The notes: generated by a model not told the origin, from the letters alone. DNA of 64,000 nt from Alphaproteobacteria bacterium (GCA_016124205.1 WGOD01000001.1:124001-188000); one strand, 5' to 3'; positions 17,913 to 26,387 are shown, counted from the stretch's first letter. Numbers and translations: made by a program.

Positions 17913-19343
17913 TCAGGCGACCGCGACTGCGGCCTCGGCCCGCGCCTGTTCGACCTTCTGGCTCATCACCGCCCCCTTATGCGGGAAGGGCTGGGCCGGC
18001 TTCGGGCGGTTCAGGAAGGGGGCGAGCTTCTCAAAGCCTTCCCCGCCGACCACGTCGATGATCAACAGATCGTCGGGGCGGTCCTTGAAATACTCCTTCA
18101 CCTCGGCGAGGTGACGGTCATAGACCCAGGAAAAGCGATCCGGCACGAAGGTGTAGCAACCGAAGACAGCCGAGCGCAGGAATTGCCGCATCAGCAGATG
18201 GGTTTCCTCGTCCGGGTCATCGGTCGGTGCGAAGGCCGGGCGGTTGAACCAATGGTTCTGGCAAGAGCGCAGCCAGCTGTCCTTGTCCCGGACGGTCAGG
18301 ATGAATTTCGAACCCGGATACTGCTTGTCGAACTGCTGGTAGAAGGGGACGGTCGTGATGTCGGTCAGACCGTCATAGTCCTTGAACAGGGACAGGTCGT
18401 ACTGACCGTTCGACAGCTCAGTATAGGTGTCTTCGTCGATCGGATAGTGGCTGCAATCCCAGCCCAGAACCTGAAGCGCGGAGGTCAGGCTGCGCGTTCC
18501 TGTACGGCTGAGACCGATGCCGAAAATCTTCGGCTTGTCCGGGTCCGATCCGAAGCCAAGCTTGTGTTCGTTGCGCGACATCCACGCCTCCAGTTCGGCC
18601 ATGGTGAACTCGCCTTTCTCGGCAACGCCCAGACGGGCCATTTCCGCTTCGGCGTGACGGGGCAGTTCCTTGATGAAGTCGTGGACCTCCGCCGAGGAGG
18701 AGCCGTGCGGGCACATCTTGCGGGCAAACTCGATCGCGTCGCGCGCGATCTTGTAGTCGTCGTGTTCGCCATTGGGCTCCGGCCAGCGCTTCATCGCCAT
18801 CGACAGGCGGCGGTATTGCTCGTCGGTCCGGCTGCGGAGTTCGCGCAGGGCGTATTTCTGGAAGACATGGCGATAATACTGGAAATGGTCGTGCAGGATC
18901 TCGAAGTTCCGGAACTGCTTCGACAGGCGCAGCGGCTTCATGGCGAGATTGCGCAGGCGCGATTCCGGACGCAGCACGTATTTCAGATCGTCCTGGGGAA
19001 CCGGCGTGGCCGCCATCTGCCGGACGAGATCGATGCGGGTGATGTGCAGGCCGCAATGGATGCGGCCGCGGAACCGGTCGGAGACATATGCATCGACATA
19101 GGCGGCGTCGCACTGGTCGATGAAGTCGCGCATTTCCTCGAGGATGAGGCAATCCGCGTCGAGATAGACGACATAGTCGCACTCGTGCGGGATCTGCAGC
19201 ATCTGGTTCACGCACTCGGTGAACGGACGCACATCGTCCATGATGAAGATGTTTTCCGGACGGATATGCTTCTTGGCGAGTTCGAGCGCGACGTCCCGTG
19301 TGCGTTCGTCCACCTGCCGGAAAACCAGATCAACCTTGGCCAT
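17913..19343 (-). CDS. Glycosyltransferase-like domain fused to a sulfotransferase
   Basis: 476 residues from ATG 19343, which follows GGGGGGAATAGGACGC. The first ~130 residues look like a GT-A glycosyltransferase fragment: YVVYLDADCLIL carries a DAD (62-64) of the DxD type, and GRIHCGLHITRIDLVRQM resembles the acceptor side. The C-terminal ~200 residues begin with the PAPS-binding loop GIGLSRTGTRSL (about 275-286) and contain a later KDSWLRS stretch of the sulfotransferase type. The fusion suggests one protein that adds a sugar and a sulfate to the same product. Five bases separate it from the upstream sulfotransferase gene. Confidence 0.82.
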   Translation of the reverse strand: MAKVDLVFRQVDERTRDVALELAKKHIRPENIFIMDDVRPFTECVNQMLQIPHECDYVVYLDADCLILEEMRDFIDQCDAAYVDAYVSDRFRGRIHCGLHITRIDLVRQMAATPVPQDDLKYVLRPESRLRNLAMKPLRLSKQFRNFEILHDHFQYYRHVFQKYALRELRSRTDEQYRRLSMAMKRWPEPNGEHDDYKIARDAIEFARKMCPHGSSSAEVHDFIKELPRHAEAEMARLGVAEKGEFTMAELEAWMSRNEHKLGFGSDPDKPKIFGIGLSRTGTRSLTSALQVLGWDCSHYPIDEDTYTELSNGQYDLSLFKDYDGLTDITTVPFYQQFDKQYPGSKFILTVRDKDSWLRSCQNHWFNRPAFAPTDDPDEETHLLMRQFLRSAVFGCYTFVPDRFSWVYDRHLAEVKEYFKDRPDDLLIIDVVGGEGFEKLAPFLNRPKPAQPFPHKGAVMSQKVEQARAEAAVAVA

Positions 19344-19348
19344 GCGTC

Positions 19349-20182
19349 CTATTCCCCCCATTTCAGGGATGTATTGAAGCGTCCCGCCACCTGTTCGAAC
19401 AGGGCGGAGTGCTCGGGTTTCATTTCTCGCTTCCAGCGCAGATCGAGGCTGATCCCGCCGGAATGATCCTTGTAGTAGTCACGCGTGCGGTTCGGCAGCG
19501 ACACGAAGCTGTCGGCGGCCTGCTGGCGCGCGACAAGAAACTGGGTGCCGTTATTGCCCCCGAGCGGGTGGTGCTGGCGCGCCGCAAAATCGAGCATGCC
19601 GACATCGAACCGGATGCCCGCTGCATCGCAGATGTCGCGTGTCACGGATTCCGGCGCGCTCGCGAATTCCTCATAGCGAACCCGGATTTTCGGGCCGTCG
19701 AAGGATTTGAAGAGCGCCTCTGACCGGTCCACCTGGGCCATCCAGTCGAGGATCTGCTGTTCGGGATCACGGTCGGGGTATTTGCGCAGGCGGGAATTGA
19801 TGACGGCGCGGCCGTCCCGCAAGAGAAGAACCAGGACGGACCGGTCGCCTGCGGCCTTCAATTCCGCTGAACGGGCCTCGATCCAGTCCGGATTCTTCGT
19901 GGAATCGACAATGATCGACGCGTTCGCATGTGCCGTGACCTGGCGGTAAAGCGGTTCGTCGCGGTTCCACTGAAAGCGCGACCAGATCTCGCAGGGTTCG
20001 CCGCAAATCTTGCAGACGCGCTTTTTCAGCGGCTTCTTCTCGTCGTGCAGATAACGGATCTTGGCGCCTTCGCCGACGTAAAACGCGTCGCTTGCGCTGC
20101 CGAGTACCATACCCAGCAACGTCGAACCGGAATGACCGGCGCCGCAAATCGAAATGCCCGTGATCTGTTGACCCGGCGCCAT
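19349..20182 (-). CDS. Sulfotransferase-family protein
   Basis: 277 residues if the ATG at 20182 is used; a GTG at 20197 would add five. The PAPS 5'-phosphosulfate loop is GAGHSGSTLLGMVLG near the N terminus. A Cys cluster, CKICGEPC, suggests a small metal or disulphide site that is unusual in plain sulfotransferases but occurs in several bacterial ones. LLLRDGRAVINSRLRK carries the expected 3'-phosphate-binding Arg/Ser. First gene of the sulfotransferase, GT-sulfotransferase, ABC exporter run. Confidence 0.85.
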   Translation of the reverse strand: MAPGQQITGISICGAGHSGSTLLGMVLGSASDAFYVGEGAKIRYLHDEKKPLKKRVCKICGEPCEIWSRFQWNRDEPLYRQVTAHANASIIVDSTKNPDWIEARSAELKAAGDRSVLVLLLRDGRAVINSRLRKYPDRDPEQQILDWMAQVDRSEALFKSFDGPKIRVRYEEFASAPESVTRDICDAAGIRFDVGMLDFAARQHHPLGGNNGTQFLVARQQAADSFVSLPNRTRDYYKDHSGGISLDLRWKREMKPEHSALFEQVAGRFNTSLKWGE

Positions 20183-20239
20183 GGCGCTCGCCTGCACGGC
20201 CCGGCCGGTCCCACACCGCCGAGCGTCCCCCTCGCGGCC

Positions 20240-20275
20240 CCTCTTGGAAGGCGTTTTGCGTAAAAACGCAAGAGG
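20240..20275. repeat. Large imperfect hairpin between crotonase and sulfotransferase genes
   Basis: Outer arms CCTCTT (20240-20245) and AAGAGG (20270-20275) and inner arms GCGTTTT (20251-20257) and AAAACGC (20263-20269) form one stem with a bulge. It follows the stop of the crotonase gene on the minus strand and may end that transcript or process the mRNA. No clear T run. Confidence 0.55.
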
Positions 20276-20292
20276 ATTCGGCCGAAGGGCGA

Positions 20293-21078
20293 CTAGCGTC
20301 CCTCGAATTTCGCGGGGCGTTTTTCGAGGAAGGCGGCGACGCCTTCGGCAAAATCGGCCGTGCGCCCGGCATCGCGCTGGTCGCGGCGTTCAAGGTCGAG
20401 ATGGGCCTCGAACGAAGACTGCAGGGCAGACCAGGCGGCCTGCCGCGTACGCCCCAATGCGAAGGTGGGTCCAGACGCCAATCTGGTGGCCAGAGCGAGG
20501 GCCGTCTCCTCGACCTCGCCATCGGGTACGACGCGATTGATCAGACCCCATTCGAGCGCCTTTTGTGCCGGAATTTTCTCAGCGAGCAGCATGGCTTCCA
20601 TCGCGCGCGCCTTGCCGGCGCCGGACGTGAGAAGGAAAGCCGATCCGCCATCGGGCACGAGGCCGATGCGCGTAAATGCCTGCAGGAAGTAAGCGTTTTC
20701 TCCCGCCACGATCAGATCACAGGCGAGTGCGAGCGAGCACCCGACGCCGGCGGCCGGGCCGTTGACCGCGGCCACGGCCGGCACCGCCAGGTCGCGCAGG
20801 GTCATAAGTAGCGGGTTGTAACCCGTTTCAAGGGTGGCGCCGAGATCGGGGCCGTTGTCATCGGATGGTACCGGGTCGCCGGAGGCCAGATCCGCGCCGG
20901 ACGAGAAGGCGCGGTCCCCGCCGGTCAGAAGGACCGATCGCGCGCTGCCGAGCTCTTTCAGTGCCGTGTGCAGCTCGGCGACGGTCCGCGCAGACATGGC
21001 GTTCATCCGCTCCGGACGGTTGATCCGGAGGATGGCGACATCACCGCGTCTCTCGGTGACGATGTGCGCATCGGACAT
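20293..21078 (-). CDS. Enoyl-CoA hydratase/isomerase family (crotonase)
   Basis: 261 residues with an excellent ribosome site (AAGGGAGGT). Crotonase landmarks are present: ILRINRPERMNAMS near the N terminus, the oxyanion-hole segment DRAFSSGADL, and AAVNGPAAGVGCSLALACDLIVAGENAYF. It acts on acyl-CoA thioesters in the cytoplasm, as hydratase or isomerase. Residues at the two usual catalytic Glu sites are hard to place by eye, so the exact reaction is open. Confidence 0.9.
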   Translation of the reverse strand: MSDAHIVTERRGDVAILRINRPERMNAMSARTVAELHTALKELGSARSVLLTGGDRAFSSGADLASGDPVPSDDNGPDLGATLETGYNPLLMTLRDLAVPAVAAVNGPAAGVGCSLALACDLIVAGENAYFLQAFTRIGLVPDGGSAFLLTSGAGKARAMEAMLLAEKIPAQKALEWGLINRVVPDGEVEETALALATRLASGPTFALGRTRQAAWSALQSSFEAHLDLERRDQRDAGRTADFAEGVAAFLEKRPAKFEGR

Positions 21079-21162
21079 TCAGACCTCCCTTTTTGATGCA
21101 GGCTAGCGGTGTGCGGCGGCGCTGTCTTGCGTCACGGATGAAGCCCGTCCAGAACCCGATGC

Positions 21163-22377
21163 ATGAATCCAAATACGCCCGACATCGCCGTCATCGGAGC
21201 GGGACCGGCCGGTCTGTTCGCTGCTGAATACCTGTCTGCTCGCGGGCACAAGGTGCGCGTGTTTGATCGCATGCCGACACCGGGCCGGAAATTCCTGATG
21301 GCGGGGCGGGGCGGGCTGAACCTGACCCACAGCGAAGGGCTGGATGCGTTTCTCTCCCGGTACCGGCCGGCCAATCCGCGGGTCGAAGCCGCGATCCGCG
21401 CCTTTCCGCCGGCCGCGCTTCGCAACTGGTGCGAAGAGCTCGGTCAGGAAACCTTTGTCGGATCGTCCGGCCGGGTCTTCCCCAAGGCGATGAAGGCCTC
21501 GCCGCTTCTACGGGCCTGGCGCGGGCGGCTTGACGCGCACGGCGTGGACCTGGCGCTGCGCCATGACTGGACCGGCTGGGACGGACAGGGCGCGCTGACG
21601 TTCGAAACGCCAGATGGACCGGTTTCCGTCAGGCCCAGCGCAACCCTGCTGGCCCTCGGCGGCGCCAGCTGGCCGCGACTGGGCAGCGATGGTGGCTGGG
21701 CAGGCATGCTGGCGGATCGCGGCGTCCCGATCTCGCCGTTTCAGCCGTCGAATTCCGGTTTCATGGTCGATTGGTCGCCGACATTCGGCGAACGGTTTGC
21801 GGGGACGCCCCTGAAACACATAACGGTGTCTTTCGGCGGCCGTGATGTGACCGGAGACGCGATGATCTCTGCCTACGGCATCGAGGGCGGGGCGATCTAT
21901 GCGCTGTCGGGCGAGGTTCGCGATGCGCTCGGGTCGGGGCGGGTCACCTTGCATCTCGATCTGCGGCCCGGTGTCAGCCCTGCTGCGCTGTCCGAGCGAC
22001 TGACAAATGCGCGGAAGGGCGAGTCGATCGCCAATCGCCTGCGCAAGGCGGCCGGGCTGTCGCCCGTTTCTGCAAGCCTGCTGCGTGAAGCCGTGCATCC
22101 CTTGCCGACCGACCCCGGGATGCTGGCCATGCTGATCAAGGCCTGCCCGGTTGAACTTACGGGGGTTTCCGGTCTCGCCCGGGCGATTTCTTCTGCCGGC
22201 GGCATCCGGTTCGATGCGCTTGATGACGGCCTCATGCTGAAGGCGTTGCCGGGCGTATTCGCGGCTGGCGAAATGCTCGACTGGGAAGCGCCAACGGGTG
22301 GTTATCTGCTGCAGGCGTGTTTTGCGACCGGGCTGGCCGCGGCCAGAGGCGTCGAGCGGTATCTCAGCGATCGATGA
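21163..22377 (+). CDS. FAD flavoprotein of the HI0933/BaiN type (TIGR03862-like)
   Basis: 404 residues. The N-terminal Rossmann motif GAGPAGLFAAEYLSARGHKV binds FAD, followed by GRKFLMAGRGGLNLTHSE, the hallmark of the HI0933/YhiN/BaiN family, and a C-terminal AGEMLDWEAPTGGYLLQACFATG that closes the FAD site. LLALGGASWPRLGSDG is also typical. The function is poorly known; BaiN-like members reduce steroid double bonds. The 3' end overlaps the convergent phosphoribosyltransferase gene by 14 bases. Confidence 0.88.
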   Translation: MNPNTPDIAVIGAGPAGLFAAEYLSARGHKVRVFDRMPTPGRKFLMAGRGGLNLTHSEGLDAFLSRYRPANPRVEAAIRAFPPAALRNWCEELGQETFVGSSGRVFPKAMKASPLLRAWRGRLDAHGVDLALRHDWTGWDGQGALTFETPDGPVSVRPSATLLALGGASWPRLGSDGGWAGMLADRGVPISPFQPSNSGFMVDWSPTFGERFAGTPLKHITVSFGGRDVTGDAMISAYGIEGGAIYALSGEVRDALGSGRVTLHLDLRPGVSPAALSERLTNARKGESIANRLRKAAGLSPVSASLLREAVHPLPTDPGMLAMLIKACPVELTGVSGLARAISSAGGIRFDALDDGLMLKALPGVFAAGEMLDWEAPTGGYLLQACFATGLAAARGVERYLSDR

Positions 22378-22915
22378 GGCCGACAGGTTTGTGTGCCGCG
22401 ATTTCCTCGTCGGTCAGACCGCACAATTCGTGGGGGAAGACCAGCCAGTCTTCCGATTCACGGACGAAATAATCGGGCTTTCGTGATGTCCGATTGCGGC
22501 TTGGCTTGTACCAGACCGTCGCAATCCGGATGCCCGCGGGTTCATTTTCGCCGCAGCGTTCATGCAGTGCGGCTTCGAGCGCCACCGCGCTGCGCCCGGT
22601 GTCGAACACATCGTCGACGATCAGAACCCGATCGTCCGGGCCGAGCTTTTCGACGAAGTATCCAAGGCCGTGAATACGCACTTCGGGATTGATCTGATCA
22701 ATGCCGTGATAGGCGGACGTACGCACCGCGATATGGTCCGTCTCAAGGCCTTTCCAGGCGAGATATTCCTGTACCGCGATGCCGGGCAGGGACCCGCCGC
22801 GCCAGACCCCAATGATGTGCGTTGGCTGAAATCCGCTCTCGAGCACTTGCCGGGCAAGCGCGAAGGAATCGGCAAGCAGGTCTTCGGCGCTGATGTATCG
22901 CTTGGGGACGGTCAT
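22364..22915 (-). CDS. Phosphoribosyltransferase (purine-type)
   Basis: 183 residues. The PRPP-binding loop VLIVDDVFDTGRSAVAL is unmistakable, preceded by the GVWRGGSLPGIAV phosphate loop. The layout matches xanthine/hypoxanthine-guanine phosphoribosyltransferase relatives, which salvage purine bases. The C-terminal tail (ELCGLTDEEIAAHKPVGLIDR) may form part of the base site. Exact base unknown. Confidence 0.88.
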   Translation of the reverse strand: MTVPKRYISAEDLLADSFALARQVLESGFQPTHIIGVWRGGSLPGIAVQEYLAWKGLETDHIAVRTSAYHGIDQINPEVRIHGLGYFVEKLGPDDRVLIVDDVFDTGRSAVALEAALHERCGENEPAGIRIATVWYKPSRNRTSRKPDYFVRESEDWLVFPHELCGLTDEEIAAHKPVGLIDR

Positions 22916-22956
22916 GACTGCCTTATGGGGCGCAGGCTTTGGCTCCGCAATGCGGG

Positions 22957-23838
22957 TCAGAGGTCCGGTGCTTCAACGACGAAGGGTTTGAAACGCGGAT
23001 GCGGCTGTGTGCCCTCGACGCGGGCCGCCAGTCGCCGCATGGCCTGGCGCGAGTCTTCGTCATCGGGCAGGGCGACGGACAGGCGGTATCCCGGGTAGAG
23101 CGGTTCGGCATAAGAGGCCGCGACACGAAGTTCGAGAGTGGGGATTCGCAGCGAAATCCGTTCACCCCCGACCTTGATATGCAGCGGGATCACCTGGGGT
23201 GCGGCGGCGAGCGAACTCGGCTGCGCCCATTCGCTCCGTATGCCCTTGTAGGTCCGGACCTTGCGCAGAAGGGCGTCGAAGGTTGCGGGTTCGCGAAGCC
23301 GGTCGCGAACCATCGCCTGAATCAGGGCTTCTGCGTAGGGTTCCCAGTCCCGGGCGATGCTGCGTGTCCCGTTCGGGTGCAGACTGCCGAGAATGAAGCT
23401 GAACAATCCGTCGTCCCAGATCTCGTCGATATCGGCGGCGACCGCGAAAATTTCCGCCGCTGCGCGATTCATCCGGACCACGCGGCTTCTGGTATCGAGT
23501 ATGGCGGCCGGAGCCGGCATGCTTCCGGCCAGAACCTGGTTCGCCCAACGGATGAACAGATCGCTGGCGTCCCGTGTCGGTTCGGGATTGGGGAAAGCTT
23601 CGGCGTAACCCGCCAATGCCAGCAGGCGATTGGTGTCCAGCGGCTTCATTCCGAGCGCGTCGCTCATGCGTAACACCAGCTCGCGGCTGGGATTGGCCCG
23701 CCCGTTCTCGATAAAATTCAAGTGCCGGGTGGAGCATTCGACGCGCGAAGCCAGTGCGCGCTGACTCAAGCGTTCACGCGTTCGCCATTGGCGAAGCAGC
23801 GTCCCGAATCCGGGACCGCTCGACATATGGTTGCTCAT
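22957..23838 (-). CDS. XRE-type transcriptional regulator with MmyB-like ligand domain
   Basis: 293 residues from ATG 23838 after GGGGAATACGC. The N-terminal helix-turn-helix (about 10-70: LSQRALASRVECSTRHLNFIENGRANPSRELVLRMSDALGM) is of the Cro/C1 type. The rest matches the MmyB-like sensor domain (PNPEPTRDASDLFIRWANQVLAGSMPAPAAILD..., LPDDEDSRQAMRRL), which binds a small hydrophobic ligand in relatives. An inverted repeat just upstream suggests self-regulation. Target genes unknown. Confidence 0.9.
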   Translation of the reverse strand: MSNHMSSGPGFGTLLRQWRTRERLSQRALASRVECSTRHLNFIENGRANPSRELVLRMSDALGMKPLDTNRLLALAGYAEAFPNPEPTRDASDLFIRWANQVLAGSMPAPAAILDTRSRVVRMNRAAAEIFAVAADIDEIWDDGLFSFILGSLHPNGTRSIARDWEPYAEALIQAMVRDRLREPATFDALLRKVRTYKGIRSEWAQPSSLAAAPQVIPLHIKVGGERISLRIPTLELRVAASYAEPLYPGYRLSVALPDDEDSRQAMRRLAARVEGTQPHPRFKPFVVEAPDL

Positions 23839-23852
23839 GCGTATTCCCCGTC

Positions 23853-23871
23853 CGGGTATGGTGATTACCCG
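23853..23871. promoter_or_regulatory. Inverted repeat upstream of the MmyB-like regulator gene
   Basis: CGGGTA-N7-TACCCG lies 15 bases upstream of the regulator's ATG (minus strand). Its place and symmetry fit an autoregulatory operator for the helix-turn-helix protein. The remaining gap to 24021 also holds CACCCGG-N5-CCGGGTG at about 23927-23945. Confidence 0.5.
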
Positions 23872-24021
23872 AAACGTAACAACATGGCGACCGGCAATTG
23901 AGCGCAGGCTGAATTATGGTGCAAATCACCCGGTCGCTCCGGGTGGGTTCGAGCACTCACCACCACCCCTCGGATCCGGTACCGGGGCGGCGCTTGCCCG
24001 GCTTGTCCGCGCGCAATCAGG

Positions 24022-24049
24022 GAGCCGGCGTTCGGGGGGACGCCGGCTC
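24022..24049. terminator. Stem-loop directly after the SDR stop codon
   Basis: Arms GAGCCGGCGT (24022-24031) and ACGCCGGCTC (24040-24049) with an 8-base G-rich loop start at the base after the stop of the minus-strand SDR gene. The T run is weak, so it may be a rho-independent terminator of low strength or an mRNA-end stabiliser. Confidence 0.6.
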
Positions 24050-24847
24050 TTATTGTCTGGATTGCGACAGACGCGACAGCCGGGACCAGTAGCTGTCCGG
24101 AAAAATCCGTTCGATCAGGGCGGCGATCCGGGCATCCCTTCCGATCAGGACACGGCGCTTTTTGCGTTCAATCCCGCGCAGGATGACCTCGGCGGCGTCT
24201 TCCGGCGGCATTTTGAGAAAGGCGTTCATCCGCTCCCTGCCTTCCTCGGCGTCGTTGATGCCGGCGGGCAGGCGCGCGTCGTCCGCGATCGCAGTCCGCA
24301 CACCACCCGGGTGGACGGTCATGACCCGGATACTGGAACCGGAAAGCTCGTGCCGCAGGGAGTCGGAGAAGCCGCGCAAGCCGTACTTGCTGGCGCAGTA
24401 GGCCGTTTGCCCGGCGGGAGCGATCAGGCCGAACAGGCTCGAAATGTTGACGATCACCGCCTCTGGCGCTTCGCGGAGGAGCGGCAGGAAGGTCCGCGTC
24501 ATGCGGATCGGGGCGATGAGATTGATCGACAGCAACCAGTCGAAATCGGATTCGGCGATGGTCTCGAAGTCCCCGCCGACCGCCACACCGGCATTGTTGA
24601 ACAGCAGTGTCGGCGCTGCGCCCAGCTGCGCGGGTAGGGCGGTAATGGCTGCAGGGTCCGACACATCGAGCCGAAGGCATTGGACGCCCGGCCCGCCATC
24701 AAGTTCTTCGGCCACCCGATCAAGCCGCGCCGTGTCGATATCCGTCAGGATCAGGGCGCATCCACGGGCGTGAAGCGCATTGGCCAGCGCGCGGCCGATC
24801 CCGCTGCCGGCGCCTGTGATGAGTGCGGTCTGCCGCGTCCAGTCCAT
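24050..24847 (-). CDS. Short-chain dehydrogenase/reductase
   Basis: 265 residues from ATG 24847, placed because GGGGACGACG precedes it. NAD(P) motif TGAGSGIGRALA near residue 10, NNAGVAVGG, Ser in NISSLFG and the catalytic YCASK are present. The C terminus carries basic residues (ERKKRRVLIGRDARIAALIERIFP) common in membrane-associated SDRs that act on lipid or acyl chains. Substrate unknown. Confidence 0.9.
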   Translation of the reverse strand: MDWTRQTALITGAGSGIGRALANALHARGCALILTDIDTARLDRVAEELDGGPGVQCLRLDVSDPAAITALPAQLGAAPTLLFNNAGVAVGGDFETIAESDFDWLLSINLIAPIRMTRTFLPLLREAPEAVIVNISSLFGLIAPAGQTAYCASKYGLRGFSDSLRHELSGSSIRVMTVHPGGVRTAIADDARLPAGINDAEEGRERMNAFLKMPPEDAAEVILRGIERKKRRVLIGRDARIAALIERIFPDSYWSRLSRLSQSRQ

Positions 24848-24888
24848 CGTCGTCCCCAAGCCGAGGCTGCGACGATAATGCGGGCATC

Positions 24889-24925
24889 AGGCAAAGCGAA
24901 ACGCCCGGTGCATGGCACCGGGCGT
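24889..24925 (-). terminator. Intrinsic terminator of the curlin-repeat gene
   Basis: Arms ACGCCCGGTGC (24901-24911) and GCACCGGGCGT (24915-24925), 3-base loop; on the minus strand it is followed by a T-rich stretch (TTTCGCTTT). It lies about 30 bases after the curlin-repeat stop codon. Confidence 0.85.
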
Positions 24926-24955
24926 TCGACGGCCCCCCAGCCGATTTCGAGCGGT

Positions 24956-25468
24956 TTAGTGCTCGCCCTGGATGACGAGGGTCACGTTGCCGCGGCCGGA
25001 CTGGTTGACGTTGGCGTGGTTGCCATTGCCGACCTGGATCACGCCGGACATGTTGTGGCTGCCGGACTGGGTCGTCACCGCCGTGTTGTTCGAGCCCATC
25101 TGATAGACGCCCGATTCGTTGCGGTAGCCCGACTGGTAGGTGTCGGCGTAGTTGTTGTAGCCGTCCTGGCCGACAACCGCGCTGTTGCGGCGACCATTCT
25201 GGTCGATCACGGCACCATTGCGCGCGCCGTTCTGGTAGGCGGTCGTGCCGTTGCCCGTGCCGTCCTGATAGATGGTCACCCACTGCTGACGGCCATTCTG
25301 ATCGACGACCATCACGTTGCGATAGCCATTCTGGCGTCCGCCGACCTCGTTGCCGACGCCGCGCTGATCGACGCGGACCTGGTTGCGATACTGCGCATCT
25401 GCGATTTCAGTCGTGCCGAGGATCGAAACCACAGCGGCGGCGCCTGCGATGAAAAGACGAATGTTCAT
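24956..25468 (-). CDS. Curlin-repeat (CsgA/CsgB-like) amyloid subunit
   Basis: 170 residues from ATG 25468 after ACGGAGACAGAC. Signal peptide of about 25 residues ending ADAQ. The mature chain is a string of short repeats built on Q-x-G-x-x-N: VDQRGVGNEV, QNGYRNV, QDGTGNGT, QNGARNGA, QNGRRNSA, QDGYNNYA, QSGYRNES, QMGSNNTA, QSGSHNMS, VGNGNHAN, QSGRGNVT. This is the curlin beta-solenoid pattern, which assembles into extracellular amyloid fibres for adhesion and biofilm. It is followed by its own terminator. No CsgG/CsgE/CsgF gene is in the window. Confidence 0.87.
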   Translation of the reverse strand: MNIRLFIAGAAAVVSILGTTEIADAQYRNQVRVDQRGVGNEVGGRQNGYRNVMVVDQNGRQQWVTIYQDGTGNGTTAYQNGARNGAVIDQNGRRNSAVVGQDGYNNYADTYQSGYRNESGVYQMGSNNTAVTTQSGSHNMSGVIQVGNGNHANVNQSGRGNVTLVIQGEH

Positions 25469-25614
25469 GTCTGTCTCCGTTTCGTTGGGCCGGACGCTTC
25501 GTTGCGTCGCCGGCTGGGTTCGTGTGTAGCGGGGCCGGGATGAGGCAATGCTGAGTGCCGGGTTCATTTTCGTTTCATTTTCGGTCTAAATTTCAAATGC
25601 TTGATCCCAAACGC

Positions 25615-25641
25615 AAAAACGCCCGGGCGAGCCCGGGCGTT
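25615..25641 (-). terminator. Intrinsic terminator of the CsgH-like gene
   Basis: A near-perfect stem with arms AACGCCCGGGC (25618-25628) and GCCCGGGCGTT (25631-25641) and a 2-base centre, followed on the minus strand by GTTTTTGCG. It separates the CsgH-like and curlin-repeat transcripts. Confidence 0.85.
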
Positions 25642-25666
25642 CTGCTTCTGACGTGAATTCGCTGGA

Positions 25667-26224
25667 TCAGTACCAGGGGCTCCGCGCCGGCGTTCCTTGC
25701 TGCGCCCGGCGTGCCGCAAGGCGGCCACCGAAGGGAAGCGGGACGTTTTCGTAGCGGTAGTCGCTCTGGCGGCAAACGAGACGGCCCGAAGAATCGCGGA
25801 CTTCGAAGTCAACGAGCAGGCGGGCATCATCACCATAAACGCCATCGCGCAGTTCGCTCAGTTGACGGCGCGGGGCATCCGGGCGGCCATTGATCGGCGA
25901 GTTGGCATCATTGACATAGGTGGTCGAGAGCAAGGTGCTGACCACCATCGTGGGATAGCTTCCGCGTCCCGAGAAACCTCCGGACAGATTGGCGAGCACG
26001 GCATTTCCGGGCGTGGCGGAGCGTACGAGCAGGGAATAGGTGCCGGAATAGCCCGGTGCGACGGTCGCACTCAGCATTCCGCCATTGGGCTCTCCCTGGA
26101 AGGTGATGGAGCACCGGTCGCCGCCGAAATCTGACGCATGAGCCGGGGCACCCGCGACGGCAATGAAAGCCGCGGCGGCCGCTGCAGCCGTGGAAAGGCT
26201 GGAAAGAAGGGCTTGGGTCTTCAT
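25667..26224 (-). CDS. csgH: CsgH-like curli chaperone/inhibitor (extended C terminus)
   Basis: 185 residues from ATG 26224, preceded by AGGAGACAAGCG. Signal peptide with an Ala-rich core ends at AHAS. The mature part has the layout of alphaproteobacterial CsgH: early Cys in CSITFQGEPNGGM, SGTYSLLVRS, NLSGGFS, then DARLLVDFEVRDSSGRLVCRQ with the second Cys, a likely disulphide pair. CsgH binds curlin subunits in the periplasm and prevents early amyloid formation. The segment NDANSPINGRPDAPRRQLSEL and the basic tail are longer than in a minimal CsgH. Neighbour of the curlin-repeat gene, which supports the call. Confidence 0.65.
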   Translation of the reverse strand: MKTQALLSSLSTAAAAAAAFIAVAGAPAHASDFGGDRCSITFQGEPNGGMLSATVAPGYSGTYSLLVRSATPGNAVLANLSGGFSGRGSYPTMVVSTLLSTTYVNDANSPINGRPDAPRRQLSELRDGVYGDDARLLVDFEVRDSSGRLVCRQSDYRYENVPLPFGGRLAARRAQQGTPARSPWY

Positions 26225-26345
26225 CGCTTGTCTCCTGGGTTGGACGAAGGATGAAGCGGTTCTGACACGCGTGCGGTGAGCCAATGCTGAGCCGCGCGTT
26301 CAGGTAACGTTTAAGTGCGGCGCGCGCCAAAGTCAGGGAAGGGTC

Positions 26346-26359
26346 TGGCGGAGAGGATG
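26346..26359. repeat. 14-bp direct repeat of the tRNA-Ser 3' end (candidate attachment site)
   Basis: TGGCGGAGAGGATG here is identical, in the same orientation, to 47011-47024, the last 14 bases of the tRNA-Ser gene including its CCA. It lies just outside the csgH promoter and just before the first gene of the putative island. This is the pattern left by site-specific integration into a tRNA 3' end. Confidence 0.55.
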
Positions 26360-26387
26360 TCTGCTCCTCCGCACAAACACTCAGCAC

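Noticed and set aside
19205-19230. GTTCAC...GTGAAC inside the GT-sulfotransferase gene
   Set aside because: The arms are in the opposite order to the GTGAAC-N3-GTTCAC operators and lie in coding sequence, so it was not counted as a third copy.
17850-19466. 538-residue plus-strand frame opposite the GT-sulfotransferase
   Set aside because: Low-complexity shadow, no ribosome site; the minus strand encodes PAPS and DxD motifs.
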